This document shows, piece by piece, positions 10,697 to 21,543 of a DNA stretch of 64,000 bases. Source of the DNA: Thermosynechococcus sp. (GTDB taxonomy: Bacteria; Cyanobacteriota; Cyanobacteriia; Thermosynechococcales; Thermosynechococcaceae); the NCBI RefSeq assembly GCF_025999095.1, contig NZ_AP024678.1:713527-777526 (forward strand), written 5' to 3'. The notes beneath the pieces are model-generated. The model had not been told where the DNA came from, did not search any database, and saw only the letters and a list, made by a program, of their open reading frames with translations. Each line of letters begins with the position of its first letter. The stretch's first letter is position 1. The position numbers were made by a program, and so were the translations under genes.

Positions 10697-11340
10697 TCTC
10701 TGTGCCCCTGCTGTGCCGCAATCATAGCGATCGCCTGCTTGAGAATGCGATGCTCCTGGACTTGAATGCGGGCATGGAGGGTTGCAGGGGTATCATCGGG
10801 AAAAACGGGCACCGCTGCCTGAACCAAAATTGGCCCACTATCCACTTCCTCCGCCACCAGATGTACCGTACAGCCCGTAATCTTGACGCCGGCAGCAAGG
10901 GCCTGCTCAACGGCATGCAGCCCGCGAAAACTGGGCAGCAAACTAGGATGTAGGTTAATCACCCGCTGAGGATAGGCATTCAGCAGTACCGGTGTAACAA
11001 TACGCATCCAACCGGCCATGACCACCCACTCTACTGCATGGGCCTTGAGGGTTTCGACGATGGCGGCATCCAGACTTTCACGGTCGGGGTAGTGGCGATG
11101 GTTAAGGAGAACGCTAGGAATTTGCCACTGTTTTGCGCGCTCGGCCACAAAGGCGTTGGGATTGTTGTAAATCAACACTTGAATCTGGGCAGCTAGTTCA
11201 CCAGCGGCGATCGCCGCCGCAAGGGCAGCAAAATTGGAGCCACTCCCGGAGGCCAACACTCCCAATCGCAGGGGGCGGCAAGGGGGGGTATTTTCGGGTG
11301 CCGCTGGCACAACAAGAGCCTCACTCGACATGATGGGCAT
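10693..11340 (-). CDS. purN: Phosphoribosylglycinamide formyltransferase
   Basis: Third step of purine synthesis: transfers a formyl group from 10-formyl-THF to GAR. The 215 residues include the phosphate-binding LASGSGSNFAAL near residue 29 and the catalytic HPSLLPSFRG near residue 130 with its invariant His. The N-terminal 20 residues before RLGVLASG are an unusual extension; a start at a later codon is possible. The start overlaps the 3' end of the ctp protease gene by 20 bases on the same strand, so the two probably form an operon. Confidence 0.95.
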   Translation of the reverse strand: MPIMSSEALVVPAAPENTPPCRPLRLGVLASGSGSNFAALAAAIAAGELAAQIQVLIYNNPNAFVAERAKQWQIPSVLLNHRHYPDRESLDAAIVETLKAHAVEWVVMAGWMRIVTPVLLNAYPQRVINLHPSLLPSFRGLHAVEQALAAGVKITGCTVHLVAEEVDSGPILVQAAVPVFPDDTPATLHARIQVQEHRILKQAIAMIAAQQGHRD

Positions 11341-12556
11341 GACGGATTTTGCTGCTCAATAATTCTAAAGCCTTGGCCACCATTGGATCCGTAGGTCGTG
11401 CCACCAAGTTAGGATTGAGGCGCAATTCCAAATCACTACTAGGATCGACCGTCACCAGCACATCAGGAGTGATGCCCGCCCCTGTAATATCCCGACCCTT
11501 GGGCGTCAGATAGCGCGCCACCGTCACCAGGAGGGCAGACCCATCCCCCAGTTCATGAACCGCTTGGACGCGCACCTTACCAAATGTAGGCGTGCCCACA
11601 ACCACTGCCCGCCCCTGATCCTGCAAAGCACCCGCCAAAATTTCACTGGCACTGGCGGAGGCCCGATTCACTAAAACCACAAGGGGCAACTGAGTCAAGG
11701 CACGTTGGCGGGCACGAATCGTCTCTTCCCGCTGGTTTTGTTGAATGCGCACGATCACCCCAGCATCCAGCCATTGGCGGCTAATTTCAATCCCGGCTTC
11801 GAGCAGTCCGCCCGGATTATGGCGCAAATCCAGGATGAAGCCTTGCACCTTCTCCCGTTGCAGGATTGCGATCGCCTCTTGCATCTGTTGTTGGGAGCGG
11901 CTATTAAAACCACTGAGGCGGATGTAGCCCACACGGGGAGGGTTGAGGATTTGAAAATGCACGGTGCGGGGAATCTCGCCAGCGCGCGTCAGTTCAACAC
12001 TAAAGGGTTGGGGCCTGCCCTCACGGCGCACCAGGAGATGCAACTTACTGCCCGCCGGCCCCCGCAGCATCAATGTGGCCCGCTCCAATGTCAAGCGATC
12101 GCTACTACGACCATTGATGGCTAGAATTTCATCCCCCACCTTTAGATTGGCCTTAGCGGCCACCGACCCCGGTTGAATGGCCTGAATGCGAAAGAGTTCT
12201 CCCGACTCCCCGAGGGCAAGCCCCACATCCACCTGCTGGCCTTGGGTTTGCAGGAGCAATTGACGGTACTCTTGAGGGGGCAGAAAGCGGGTATAGGGAT
12301 CATTGAGACGGACAAGGGTTTGCTGAATCACCCGATAGGCAGCCTGGCGATCGCCATAGGATTGGGAGAGCAATTCCTGACGCAGGGCCTGCCAGTCAAG
12401 ACGATTAAAGCTGCGATCTAGATAGCTTCTATAGATAATTTGCCATGCCTCATCCACCAAGGCCTTGGGGGCATCCTTAAGCGTAGAAGTGCCCGCCAGC
12501 GCTGGCGACATTCCCAATAGCGCAACACCCACTCCCAGAAGTGCCCAGTGTTTCAC
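11321..12556 (-). CDS. ctp: Carboxyl-terminal processing protease (S41 family)
   Basis: Periplasmic or lumenal serine protease. From GTG 12556 the product (about 411 residues) starts with a clean signal peptide (MKHWALLGVGVALLGMSPALAG). It continues with a PDZ domain (around GLALGESGELFRIQAIQPGS and VGDEILAINGRS) and the S41 core with the catalytic Ser in NRASASASEILAGAL and the Lys in TFGKVRVQ. The frame is open to 12646, but those codons run through the upstream porin terminator and would bury the signal peptide, so the GTG start is chosen. In cyanobacteria CtpA matures the D1 protein and paralogues CtpB/CtpC exist; which one this is cannot be told here. Confidence 0.88.
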   Translation of the reverse strand: MKHWALLGVGVALLGMSPALAGTSTLKDAPKALVDEAWQIIYRSYLDRSFNRLDWQALRQELLSQSYGDRQAAYRVIQQTLVRLNDPYTRFLPPQEYRQLLLQTQGQQVDVGLALGESGELFRIQAIQPGSVAAKANLKVGDEILAINGRSSDRLTLERATLMLRGPAGSKLHLLVRREGRPQPFSVELTRAGEIPRTVHFQILNPPRVGYIRLSGFNSRSQQQMQEAIAILQREKVQGFILDLRHNPGGLLEAGIEISRQWLDAGVIVRIQQNQREETIRARQRALTQLPLVVLVNRASASASEILAGALQDQGRAVVVGTPTFGKVRVQAVHELGDGSALLVTVARYLTPKGRDITGAGITPDVLVTVDPSSDLELRLNPNLVARPTDPMVAKALELLSSKIRHAHHVE

Positions 12557-12605
12557 CCGCCAAATCCATCTAAAACGCCTCGCCCCTATTCTATCGTTGC
12601 CCCAT

Positions 12606-12632
12606 AAAAAAATCCCCCTCACGGGGAGGGGG
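12606..12632 (-). terminator. Rho-independent terminator after the porin gene
   Basis: Read on the minus strand, a perfect 7-bp stem (CCCCCTC with GAGGGGG, 5-base loop) is followed by ATTTTTTT. It lies 14 bases after the porin stop and just upstream of the ctp start, so it separates the two transcription units. Confidence 0.85.
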
Positions 12633-12645
12633 AAAGGAGAGGGCA

Positions 12646-14400
12646 CTAGAAGCTAAACGTCGTGCGGATAGCACCCACAACAATGGCATCGTTATTTGCG
12701 TTGCTGTTGGGGTTAAAGATGGCAATGACCCCCGGCGTCACCGAGATATTCTTGGAGACGGCAAAGCGGTAAAAGCCCTCTAGGTGATAGGAGTTAAAGC
12801 GAGTGTAGCTTTCTCCAGGAACACCCGGGACATTGGTAATACTAATGAGCTGCGGCGGCTGACCAAAGACCAAGCCCGCCAAGTCACCCTTGCGCCAGAG
12901 GTCTGGCGAAGCAAAGGTAATAGCCCAGTTGACGATCTCCGCTTCGCGCCGTGGTCCTGCCAGTCGCACCTGATAGACGTTGGCGTAGCCAGCCCAGCCT
13001 GCCAGATTCAACTGCTTAATCGGCCGGTAGGTAAACTGGAAACCCACTGAATCAGCCGCCTGAGCAGCCACACCAATACCAAGATTAAGAGGATTCGCTG
13101 CAGAGCGCGCAAGCGAACTCCCTGTACCCCCAAAGGGATCTAAACCGTAGGAGTGGACGTAGGTGACCCCGAGGGCTAAATTCTTAATGGGTTGAACATC
13201 CACCTGCGCCAGAGCCGCATAGGCACCGTCAAAGAAGCCATTCAAACCATTGTTAAGGGTTGGATCGGGATTATTTGCATTTGGGGCAAGGTAGCCCACG
13301 TTAAGGGTAACGCCCGTACCGCGCTCTTTGTTTTGTAGAACGTTGTACTTAAAGGTCACGCCCGCCGCATTGGCAGCGTTGCCTGCGCGGTAGATGGGGT
13401 TAAAGCGACCAAAGCGAGACAGGGCACCGGTGTCACTGGATTGCAGGAAGGGATTGAAGTTGTTGATGTTATCGTTGAACTCACCCCCAACAAAGTCAAG
13501 GATCATCTGACCCCGAGAGGTGACTGGGAAGCTGTAGAATGCCTTTTGTAGCTCGAATGCGTTATTGTTGTTGCCATCGTAGCTAAGGCGGCCCATGTTA
13601 GTGAGCATCACTTGTGAGTAGGGAGTAATATTAGCTGCCTGCAACCGCAACCGCAGACGGTCTTTGCCGTAGAAGCTGGTATCAAAGTTCAGGCGTACCC
13701 GTGTGTTGGCAACGGGGTTGGTTGGAGCATTTGGTGCAGGCCCAGGAGCACCAGGACGTAGTGCCGCCGTGTCTGGGGTCAACACATCTGAAATGTTGAA
13801 AATGACCGTGGCATTGAGTTTTGTGAGGGTCGCAAATTGCCGTGCTTCCAACTGCGCAGTACGAGCCTCCAGCTTATCTACCCGACCGCGCAGGGTCGCC
13901 AGTTCAGCCTTGAACTCATCCATCAGGCGCTGCAGGGTGGCAAGGTCTTCCTTGGTGGCAAAGCGATCGCTGATTACATCCAAGCAGGCGTTCAAGGCCG
14001 CAGCCATTTCGTAGCGCGTGGCCGCCCGATTACCCCGGAAGGTGCCATCGGGATAGCCGGCAATACAGCCATATTTCTCTACCAGTGACGCCAGGGCTTG
14101 GTAGGCCCAATCAGTGGGGCGCACATCCGACAGTTGGCTGACAGAGGTCACTTGCCCCATCCCTTGGGGTGTGCTGCCGGTTCCTTCTTCCAGGGCCGCT
14201 ACTGCAGGCACAGACATATCGGAGCGGCGGCCTTGGGCAACCCATGGGGTGCCTGTCGATTCCGTCCTCTCCCCTGGGGTTGGTAACTGAGCTGTGCTGA
14301 CGTTGGTTGTAGGAGTATCAGCGGCTGTCGCCGAGCCAGCAACGATTCCTAATAGCAACAGCGGAGAGGTGAAAAACAACCTCGAAAAATAGCGGGACAT
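12646..14400 (-). CDS. SLH-domain outer membrane porin (OprB type)
   Basis: Major cyanobacterial outer membrane channel of 584 residues. It starts with a signal peptide (to about residue 26) and a low-complexity Ser/Thr/Pro linker. An SLH domain near residues 88-150 (DVRPTDWAYQAL, GYPDGTFRGNRAATRYEMA) anchors it to peptidoglycan-linked polymer. A short coiled coil (FKAELATLRGRVDKLEART) precedes a beta-rich OprB domain that ends in Phe (TTFSF), as beta-barrel proteins do. Similar cyanobacterial proteins (SomA/SomB, and Slr1908-type porins linked to iron uptake) transport ions. The 5' leader has two AAGGAG-like elements before the ATG. A strong terminator follows. Confidence 0.93.
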   Translation of the reverse strand: MSRYFSRLFFTSPLLLLGIVAGSATAADTPTTNVSTAQLPTPGERTESTGTPWVAQGRRSDMSVPAVAALEEGTGSTPQGMGQVTSVSQLSDVRPTDWAYQALASLVEKYGCIAGYPDGTFRGNRAATRYEMAAALNACLDVISDRFATKEDLATLQRLMDEFKAELATLRGRVDKLEARTAQLEARQFATLTKLNATVIFNISDVLTPDTAALRPGAPGPAPNAPTNPVANTRVRLNFDTSFYGKDRLRLRLQAANITPYSQVMLTNMGRLSYDGNNNNAFELQKAFYSFPVTSRGQMILDFVGGEFNDNINNFNPFLQSSDTGALSRFGRFNPIYRAGNAANAAGVTFKYNVLQNKERGTGVTLNVGYLAPNANNPDPTLNNGLNGFFDGAYAALAQVDVQPIKNLALGVTYVHSYGLDPFGGTGSSLARSAANPLNLGIGVAAQAADSVGFQFTYRPIKQLNLAGWAGYANVYQVRLAGPRREAEIVNWAITFASPDLWRKGDLAGLVFGQPPQLISITNVPGVPGESYTRFNSYHLEGFYRFAVSKNISVTPGVIAIFNPNSNANNDAIVVGAIRTTFSF

Positions 14401-14578
14401 AACACTTGACTCCTTCCACTCCTTACACTCGTGGGTAAAGCAATTCCTGGCCCTTCAAGTCACACTAGCAGCTTGAGGACGATTATTTCCTATCGCGGGA
14501 AACAACCCTTTACGCTTTGTAGTTTAGCAGTGTGCTCTTGAGTGAGAGGTTGTCTGAAGGTTAAGAGTCGTTTAATTT

Positions 14579-16255
14579 TTAGGGCTTGGATGAAGTTCTT
14601 GGCGCTTCCGAACGATTCCAGCCAGTGGCCACCGATTGGCCGATGCTCTGTAAAATTCCGCGACCAATGAGTCCCAAGCCACGGCCAATCACTTGCGTCA
14701 AGAGATAGACGACTCCTCTACCTAGCCAAGCGACCACTGCCCGCACTGGCGGCGCCAAGGCATCGCGAGCTTCCAAGGCTAAGGTGAGGGCGTAGGGAAT
14801 CCCCTCCAATTGCAGTAGCTCCTGTTGGCGCGGCACGGTCAGCGCCAGTTCCTGAATGCCCCGCTGTGTCAGCCGCAGCAATACCAGCCGACTTTCAAAG
14901 ATGTTTTGGGGTTCCTTGACCCAGCACTGCCAGCGGTAGTGCCAAGAGAGGGCATTGCGAAAGCGCTCCAGTTCTCGTATGGAAGCAAATTGCGGCTGAA
15001 AGAAGGTTTGCTGCACAACCTCGCTGTAGCAGCACCGATTTAGTAGTGGATACACAATCCCATTGGCCACTGTGAGCAACCAATGATCCAACAGGGCATC
15101 GAGGATCTCGAAGGCGGCAGCGGTGCCATAGCGGTAGGTCTGCTGATGGAGGGTGAGGGGCTGTTGCACCAGTAAATGAGCCAGCATCTCGGCTACGAAG
15201 GGGATCCGCTTCAGATACATGCTGACCACGGTTTCCCTTTCTATGAGCAATTGCTCAATGAGGTCGGCGTCACTGCCGAGGGCAAAACGATAGGGACGAA
15301 AAAACTCCCGCAGGCTCTGCTCCCACAGGTCTTGTAGTAGGGGGTTGCCCCGCTGGTGCAGAAATTCAATAGTGGGCGGTGTCGCTTGTAAAGTGCGCAC
15401 CAGCAGATCCCACTGCCGCAGGATAGTGTAGAGCAGTTCCCGCCGCTGTTGGAGGATGAGCACCTCTAGCTCCAAAGGCTGCGATGTTAGGTTCAACAGA
15501 TCCGACTGCAGCCGCTGTAAGCAGCGATCCACCAGTTGGGAAATGATTTCAATTTGCGGCCGCCCAGGGGACACCACCGGCCTAGGGGGTGTTTGACTCG
15601 GCTGTGGCAGGAAACGGGACACCAACCAGCGGGCAGCACGAATTTCTCGATGGCGACCTTCACACACAAGCCGTTCCAGGGGCGACAGGCTCGCCCGACC
15701 TAGATGCTGATCCAACGCCTGTAACCATGCCTCCATTTCCGCCAGTCCCTGCTGCAGAACCTGATACCGCCAACGATCCCAGGGATTGGGAAACAGCACA
15801 CTCAAAGGCGGCTTCGGGGGCGTTACTGTGTGAACGATTTCCCCTTGGGCAATGGCCAGAATTCCCGCCAACAGCTCACTCAGCGCTGTATTGCGATGGT
15901 AAAGGCCTTCGACACCCGCCTGGTGAGCAAGGGAGACCAACTCGAGGGCGGCAGGTCGAATGGTGAGAATGATTCGCAGGGCAGGATAGTGCTGCTTCAA
16001 CCACTGCCACAGCCAGGGAGTAGTGGCATCATTGACCGTGAGTTGGGCATCACAGAGAACAATCCAAGGCGCGCGTTCCTCATTGAGAGGTGTGTTTTCC
16101 AGATATGTGATCAGGCCGTGGCTATCGTGAAAGACCAGCGGCTCAATTCCCAACTGCTGTCGGATGCCTGTCCAAAGGCCAAGACGGACAACATCTTCCC
16201 CTTCAACAATCATTAGGCCAAAATGAACGGAGGCATCAGCAGTGACAGCGGTCAT
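14579..16255 (-). CDS. DUF3685 (Ycf55-like) protein with receiver-like N-terminus
   Basis: A 558-residue cyanobacterial protein. Residues 10-125 have the alternating pattern of a response-regulator receiver (FGLMIVEGEDVVRLGL, then WIVLCDAQL, then LAHQAGVEGLYHRNTAL). The first acidic pair is VEGED, but the usual Lys of the last strand is replaced (YHRN), so phosphorylation is doubtful. The remaining 400 residues are helical and match what I recall as DUF3685, the family of plastid Ycf55. No catalytic motif is visible. The ATG is 20 residues before the first strand. It is a single-gene unit between the porin promoter region and a 305-base gap. Function unknown. Confidence 0.75.
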   Translation of the reverse strand: MTAVTADASVHFGLMIVEGEDVVRLGLWTGIRQQLGIEPLVFHDSHGLITYLENTPLNEERAPWIVLCDAQLTVNDATTPWLWQWLKQHYPALRIILTIRPAALELVSLAHQAGVEGLYHRNTALSELLAGILAIAQGEIVHTVTPPKPPLSVLFPNPWDRWRYQVLQQGLAEMEAWLQALDQHLGRASLSPLERLVCEGRHREIRAARWLVSRFLPQPSQTPPRPVVSPGRPQIEIISQLVDRCLQRLQSDLLNLTSQPLELEVLILQQRRELLYTILRQWDLLVRTLQATPPTIEFLHQRGNPLLQDLWEQSLREFFRPYRFALGSDADLIEQLLIERETVVSMYLKRIPFVAEMLAHLLVQQPLTLHQQTYRYGTAAAFEILDALLDHWLLTVANGIVYPLLNRCCYSEVVQQTFFQPQFASIRELERFRNALSWHYRWQCWVKEPQNIFESRLVLLRLTQRGIQELALTVPRQQELLQLEGIPYALTLALEARDALAPPVRAVVAWLGRGVVYLLTQVIGRGLGLIGRGILQSIGQSVATGWNRSEAPRTSSKP

Positions 16256-16560
16256 GGGCGTTTGGGTAGGACTTGGTTGGGGTTAGCGGAAGGACGATCC
16301 AGATATTGACCGACTAGCTGCGCCGTAACAATTGTCACAGACACCCGACCAGACCGGAGGGTATTGCATGCTAGCCGGTTTTTGGGCTGCGTCGGCTTCT
16401 AAGGTGAGATAAGGTGAGATGTCTAACCCCTGTCTCCAATAGCATAGCTAGCGTGGTTCCCTGCAAGGCAATAGTTCAATCCTAAGCACTCACTAGGCAG
16501 GATGGCTATCTCCACGGTCTGCGATAGGCTATACTGCTAGGGCTGTGGGGTTCGCTAACC
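16256..16560. other. Intergenic region between divergent genes
   Basis: Gap of 305 bases between the divergent DUF3685 and 16561 genes. It contains a perfect 10-bp tandem repeat (AAGGTGAGAT, 16401-16420) and a TATACT at 16530-16535 that could be the -10 element of the gene at 16561; no convincing -35 hexamer is seen. No RNA gene or ORF is supported here. Confidence 0.6.
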
Positions 16561-17574
16561 ATGGAGCCAACTGCTGAGTTTACGCTGCCCATTCCTGGGG
16601 CAGATGCCCCTCTTTCTGAGGCGGAATTTCTCCAACAGGTGCGCCAGGCATGGCAGGTGTGTGAGCGTTTTGACCTGCAAACGGAGATTTGGCGCGGCCA
16701 AATTTTACGGGCGGTCCGCGATCGCTATCGCCGTCAAGGAGATGAGCGGGGCATTGGCTTTCGGCAGTGGCTCCAAGAACAGGGGGTGACCAAGCGCCGT
16801 GCCTCTGCTTTGATCCAGTTGGCCGATCGCGCCGATGAGCTACTCAAGGTGCATCCCCTGCCTGCGGCAGCCCTCTCGCGCTTTAGTAAACGCGCCTTTT
16901 TGGCGACAGCCGCCGCCGATCCCCAGGTTCAGGCCCTGATTACAGAAGCGGCCGCCGGCGGCGATCGCATTACCCACCGCGAAGTTCGCCAACTGCAGGA
17001 GGAATGGACCGCCCTCCACGCCGAGGTATTGCCGCCCGTGGTGCGCCAAAAGGCCAGCGATCGCACCCTTGCCCCCCGCTACGTCGCCCCCTTGGTTAAA
17101 GAGTTAGAAAAGCTTCCCCCCCAGCAGCAGCAGGAACTCTCCCAGGCCCTGGCTAGCGACCCCCGCCTAGAAACGGTTAAGGAAATTACTGCCACCGCTC
17201 GCCACCTCAGTCGCTACCTGGAAACTGCCCCCCAAATCCAAGCCCTCAGGGGTCAACCCATTGATCTTGAGCAAGTCCTGATTGAAGCCCAGCGTCTAGG
17301 GCAGCTCCAAACCGTGGTGGCTCTCCTCCAGCAAGCTGCACAACTGGAAAGCGCAATTGCCCGCCTCTATACCACCTGGCAGCGTGTCAGTCATTTGAGC
17401 GATCGCCTTTACCAAGAATCGGGTGCCAGCACGCCGCAATTACAGGCGCTATTAGAGGCCCTGGATTTCCTCTCTGGCGATATCGTGCAAATTGACTTGG
17501 CGGGACAAACCGTTAAAGTACATATCTTTTCTGAGGGTGAAACTCGTGGTCCCAATTCTCCCCCTGAATTCTAA
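16561..17574 (+). CDS. Conserved hypothetical cyanobacterial protein, DUF3102-like N-terminus
   Basis: A 337-residue soluble protein rich in Gln, Leu and Ala. Residues 20-95 resemble the helical segment of DUF3102/plasmid-type proteins: a long helix with WRGQILRAVRDRY, then FRQWLQEQGVTKRRASALIQLAD, which reads like a helix-turn-helix. The rest is predicted helical and coiled (LPPQQQQELSQAL; VALLQQAAQLESAIA). No enzyme motif is visible. A DNA-binding or scaffolding role is possible but only inferred. It starts at ATG 16561 and has its own upstream gap; sqdB follows after about 90 bases. Confidence 0.65.
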   Translation: MEPTAEFTLPIPGADAPLSEAEFLQQVRQAWQVCERFDLQTEIWRGQILRAVRDRYRRQGDERGIGFRQWLQEQGVTKRRASALIQLADRADELLKVHPLPAAALSRFSKRAFLATAAADPQVQALITEAAAGGDRITHREVRQLQEEWTALHAEVLPPVVRQKASDRTLAPRYVAPLVKELEKLPPQQQQELSQALASDPRLETVKEITATARHLSRYLETAPQIQALRGQPIDLEQVLIEAQRLGQLQTVVALLQQAAQLESAIARLYTTWQRVSHLSDRLYQESGASTPQLQALLEALDFLSGDIVQIDLAGQTVKVHIFSEGETRGPNSPPEF

Positions 17575-18819
<1,245 letters not shown>

Positions 18820-18825
18820 GCTGTG

Positions 18826-19662
18826 ATGACTCCCTATGCTGTAACGGCGTCTTGGTTGGCTGAGCATTTGGCAGATCCAACCCTTGTGATTGTGGACTGC
18901 CGCTTTGACCTTATGGACCCCCAGCGGGGACAGCAGGACTATGCTCAAGCCCACATTCCCGGTGCCTACTATCTCGACCTAGAGCGGGATTTATCGAGCC
19001 CGCGGCAGCGCCATGGGGGGCGCCATCCCTTACCGGATCCGCAACAGTTGGCCACACGGCTCAACCAAATGGGGGTGACCCCCGAAACACTAGTGGTGGC
19101 CTATGATGATTCGCGCTTTGCCTATGCTGCTCGCTGCTGGTGGCTCTTGCGCTGGTTGGGGCACGATCGCGCAGCAGTCCTCGATGGCGGCTATGGCGCC
19201 TATGTTGCAGCCGGCTACCCGACAACCGCTGAGGTTCCCCCTCCGCGGCAGGGCAACTTTAAGCCCCGTCCGCATCCTGAGTGGGTGGTGGATCGTGCTG
19301 CTGTGATGGCTGCTCAAGGCGACCCTCAGACGGTGATTGTGGATGCCCGCGAACCGCGGCGCTATCGCGGTGAAATTGAACCCATTGATCCGATAGCGGG
19401 TCATATTCCCGGAGCGGTAAACTATCCATGGCAGGCCATCACCAATGCGCAGGGGCGACTCAAATCGGTTGCGGAACTGCAAGCCCACTGGCAGCCCTTG
19501 GCTGGGGCTGAGCAAATTATTGTCTATTGTGGATCGGGGGTGACGGCCTGCGTGGACATTTTGGGGCTGGCGATCGCTAGCCTGCATCAAACCAAGCTCT
19601 ATGCAGGCAGTTGGAGCGATTGGTGTTCCTATTTGACGGCACCTGACAACCCTTCGCTATGA
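18826..19662 (+). CDS. sseA: Thiosulfate/3-mercaptopyruvate sulfurtransferase
   Basis: Tandem rhodanese of 278 residues: an inactive N-terminal domain (VDCRFDL, HIPGAYYLDLERDLS) and an active C-terminal domain with the loop CGSGVTAC carrying the catalytic Cys near residue 227. It moves sulfane sulfur from thiosulfate or mercaptopyruvate to an acceptor. The CGSGVTA loop is typical of the mercaptopyruvate (SseA) type. ATG 18826 is preceded by an in-frame GTG (18823) that could also start. It follows sqdB by 6 bases; a role in supplying or removing reduced sulfur around sulfolipid synthesis is inference. Confidence 0.9.
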   Translation: MTPYAVTASWLAEHLADPTLVIVDCRFDLMDPQRGQQDYAQAHIPGAYYLDLERDLSSPRQRHGGRHPLPDPQQLATRLNQMGVTPETLVVAYDDSRFAYAARCWWLLRWLGHDRAAVLDGGYGAYVAAGYPTTAEVPPPRQGNFKPRPHPEWVVDRAAVMAAQGDPQTVIVDAREPRRYRGEIEPIDPIAGHIPGAVNYPWQAITNAQGRLKSVAELQAHWQPLAGAEQIIVYCGSGVTACVDILGLAIASLHQTKLYAGSWSDWCSYLTAPDNPSL

Positions 19663-19690
19663 TAGCCTAAGCCCTCTTCCTCACTTGGCT

Positions 19691-20287
19691 ATGGAACGTC
19701 TTCCCGGTAATGCCCCGCCGCCGTCCCATCGAGGTCCTACCCAACCTCTCCACCGTCTTGGCCGTGAACTGCAACGCTTTGGCTGGATTGGTTTTTGGAT
19801 CCAGGTGGTCCTTGGCTTTGTCTCGCTGTTGATTATTATTATTGTTATCTTTAGCCGCCAATTTAATATCAATCGTCCGCAAAACGGCATGAACAGTCCC
19901 ACACTGGGCTTAGTGTTGGCGATTATTGGTCTAGTGTTTTTAGGTGTGAGTATTTACTGCTGCTATCGCTATCCGCAACTGGGCCGACGCTTGGATGATC
20001 CAGAAAAACGCCCGACCAAGGAGCACGTGCTCCGCAGTTTGAATATTGGTCTGTGGGTAAATATCGCCGGCATGATTTTTACTGTGGCCGCCGCAGAGTG
20101 GAATGTAGGGATGTTATTACTCAAGGTGCTTTCCATTCCCCAGGGGGCAGCGGTCTATGCCACTAATGTATTGATTGAGCCGTTGGAGATTTTTGTGATT
20201 CAGGCGAAGGTGAACACGATTGCTGCTCAGTTGACGGGTATTATTGTGGCCCTGTGGTTGTTGCGCTGTGTGCGCCGTCCAGTGTGA
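19691..20287 (+). CDS. DUF3611 family membrane protein
   Basis: A protein of about 198 residues with four predicted membrane segments: WIGFWIQVVLGFVSLLIIIIVIF, LGLVLAIIGLVFLGVSIYCCY, IGLWVNIAGMIFTVAA, and LTGIIVALWLLR at the end. The N-terminal RLGRELQRFGWIGFWIQ and the loop around RRLDDPEKRPTKEHVLRSL fit the cyanobacterial and plastid DUF3611 family. Function is unknown. Start chosen at ATG 19691 rather than the TTG six bases upstream. It lies 24 bases before pyrF in the same direction. Confidence 0.8.
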   Translation: MERLPGNAPPPSHRGPTQPLHRLGRELQRFGWIGFWIQVVLGFVSLLIIIIVIFSRQFNINRPQNGMNSPTLGLVLAIIGLVFLGVSIYCCYRYPQLGRRLDDPEKRPTKEHVLRSLNIGLWVNIAGMIFTVAAAEWNVGMLLLKVLSIPQGAAVYATNVLIEPLEIFVIQAKVNTIAAQLTGIIVALWLLRCVRRPV

Positions 20288-20311
20288 ATTGTCTGAGGAG
20301 ATCCACGAGAC

Positions 20312-21016
20312 TTGTTGAATTCTCAAGAGGCGGTTGCCGGCAAAATTATTGTGGCGTTGGATGTGCCCAATTTGGAGGCAGCGATCGCCACTATCCACAG
20401 GCTGCCCCAAGTGCAATTTTGGAAAGTGGGGTTAGAACTCTTTTGTGCCAGTGGGCCGATTATTCTTGATGTCCTCAAGGATCAGGGGAAGCGTATCTTT
20501 CTCGATCTCAAGCTTCATGATATTCCCAATACGGTAGCAGCCGCCGCACGAGCGATCGCCCCCTATGGCGTGGACTTTGTAACCATCCACACTGCCACTG
20601 GCTTAGTCGGTCTGAAAAGTGCTCAGGCAGCTCTCGGGGAAAGTGCCACTCAACTCATCGGTGTCACATTGCTCACCAGCATTGGCGCAGACACCCTGCA
20701 GCAGGAACTCCAAATTCCCCTTGATCCGGCCACCTATGTAGAGCGCATGGCTAATCTTGCCCATCAAGCAGGACTGGCGGGCATTGTCTGCTCACCGCAG
20801 GAAGCCGCACGGGTAAAACAACGCTGGGGAGAGGATTTCTTGAGAATTTGTCCGGGGATTCGCCCCCTTGGCAGCGCAACGGGAGATCAAGCGCGATCGC
20901 TGACGCCTCATGCCGCCTTTGCTGCCGGTGCCTCTTACCTTGTCATTGGCCGCCCGATTTTACAAGCAGCGGATCCCGCCGCCGCCTTTGATGAAATTTG
21001 CTGCAGCCTTGTTTAA
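20312..21016 (+). CDS. pyrF: Orotidine 5'-phosphate decarboxylase
   Basis: Last step of UMP synthesis. The 234-residue TIM-barrel protein carries the catalytic D-x-K-x-x-D motif in LDLKLHDIPNTV near residues 68-79 and the phosphate-binding GIRPLGSATGDQ and RPI segments at the end. The start is TTG 20312 after TGAGGAG; no ATG is available before the first beta strand, so the rare start is well supported. Sits close behind the DUF3611 gene. Confidence 0.95.
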   Translation: MLNSQEAVAGKIIVALDVPNLEAAIATIHRLPQVQFWKVGLELFCASGPIILDVLKDQGKRIFLDLKLHDIPNTVAAAARAIAPYGVDFVTIHTATGLVGLKSAQAALGESATQLIGVTLLTSIGADTLQQELQIPLDPATYVERMANLAHQAGLAGIVCSPQEAARVKQRWGEDFLRICPGIRPLGSATGDQARSLTPHAAFAAGASYLVIGRPILQAADPAAAFDEICCSLV

Positions 21017-21067
21017 GCGATTTACAAAAGCCTGTAAATCAAGATATAATTAAAAGCTACTGAACTA

Positions 21068-21139
<72 letters not shown>

Positions 21140-21210
21140 TTGTTCGTTGCCAGTTGCACGTTATAAGATGAACTGCATTGAACTTCACTAGATGGGTTGA
21201 GGACTGTGCC

Positions 21211-21543
21211 ATGGGTACCCCAATTCCGCCGATTCAGCTTCCCCCCTGTGGTGACTGCACTGCGGATGCGGAATGGCTGGAGGCAGCCCTTCTCAACTGG
21301 CTCAATACCGAGTATTTACCGGAAGCTGTGAATCTGGCGATCGCCCAGCGAGCGGCTCAAGTGTACCGCCGTCAGCGGTTGGAAGGGGAGCACGATCTTG
21401 GGGGCATTCTCTTGGCCTTGGTTACGGAGTTGCAAGAGTTTGATTTTTCCCAAAGCTTCTACAGCGAGTTTGCGGTCGCCAATGCGGTGAGTGATCTGCT
21501 CCTGCGGCGACTGGGCATTGAACCCTGCTGTGGGGTGGGCTAA
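21211..21543 (+). CDS. Conserved hypothetical protein
   Basis: A 110-residue acidic protein with no membrane segment. The middle is helical ([51 protein letters not shown]). Cysteines occur near both ends (PPCGDC and PCCGVG). I do not recognise a family. ATG 21211 is chosen over an upstream TTG that lies close to the tRNA. The stop overlaps the convergent glmU stop by 4 bases. Coding potential is supported by codon pattern and tight packing only. Confidence 0.6.
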   Translation: MGTPIPPIQLPPCGDCTADAEWLEAALLNWLNTEYLPEAVNLAIAQRAAQVYRRQRLEGEHDLGGILLALVTELQEFDFSQSFYSEFAVANAVSDLLLRRLGIEPCCGVG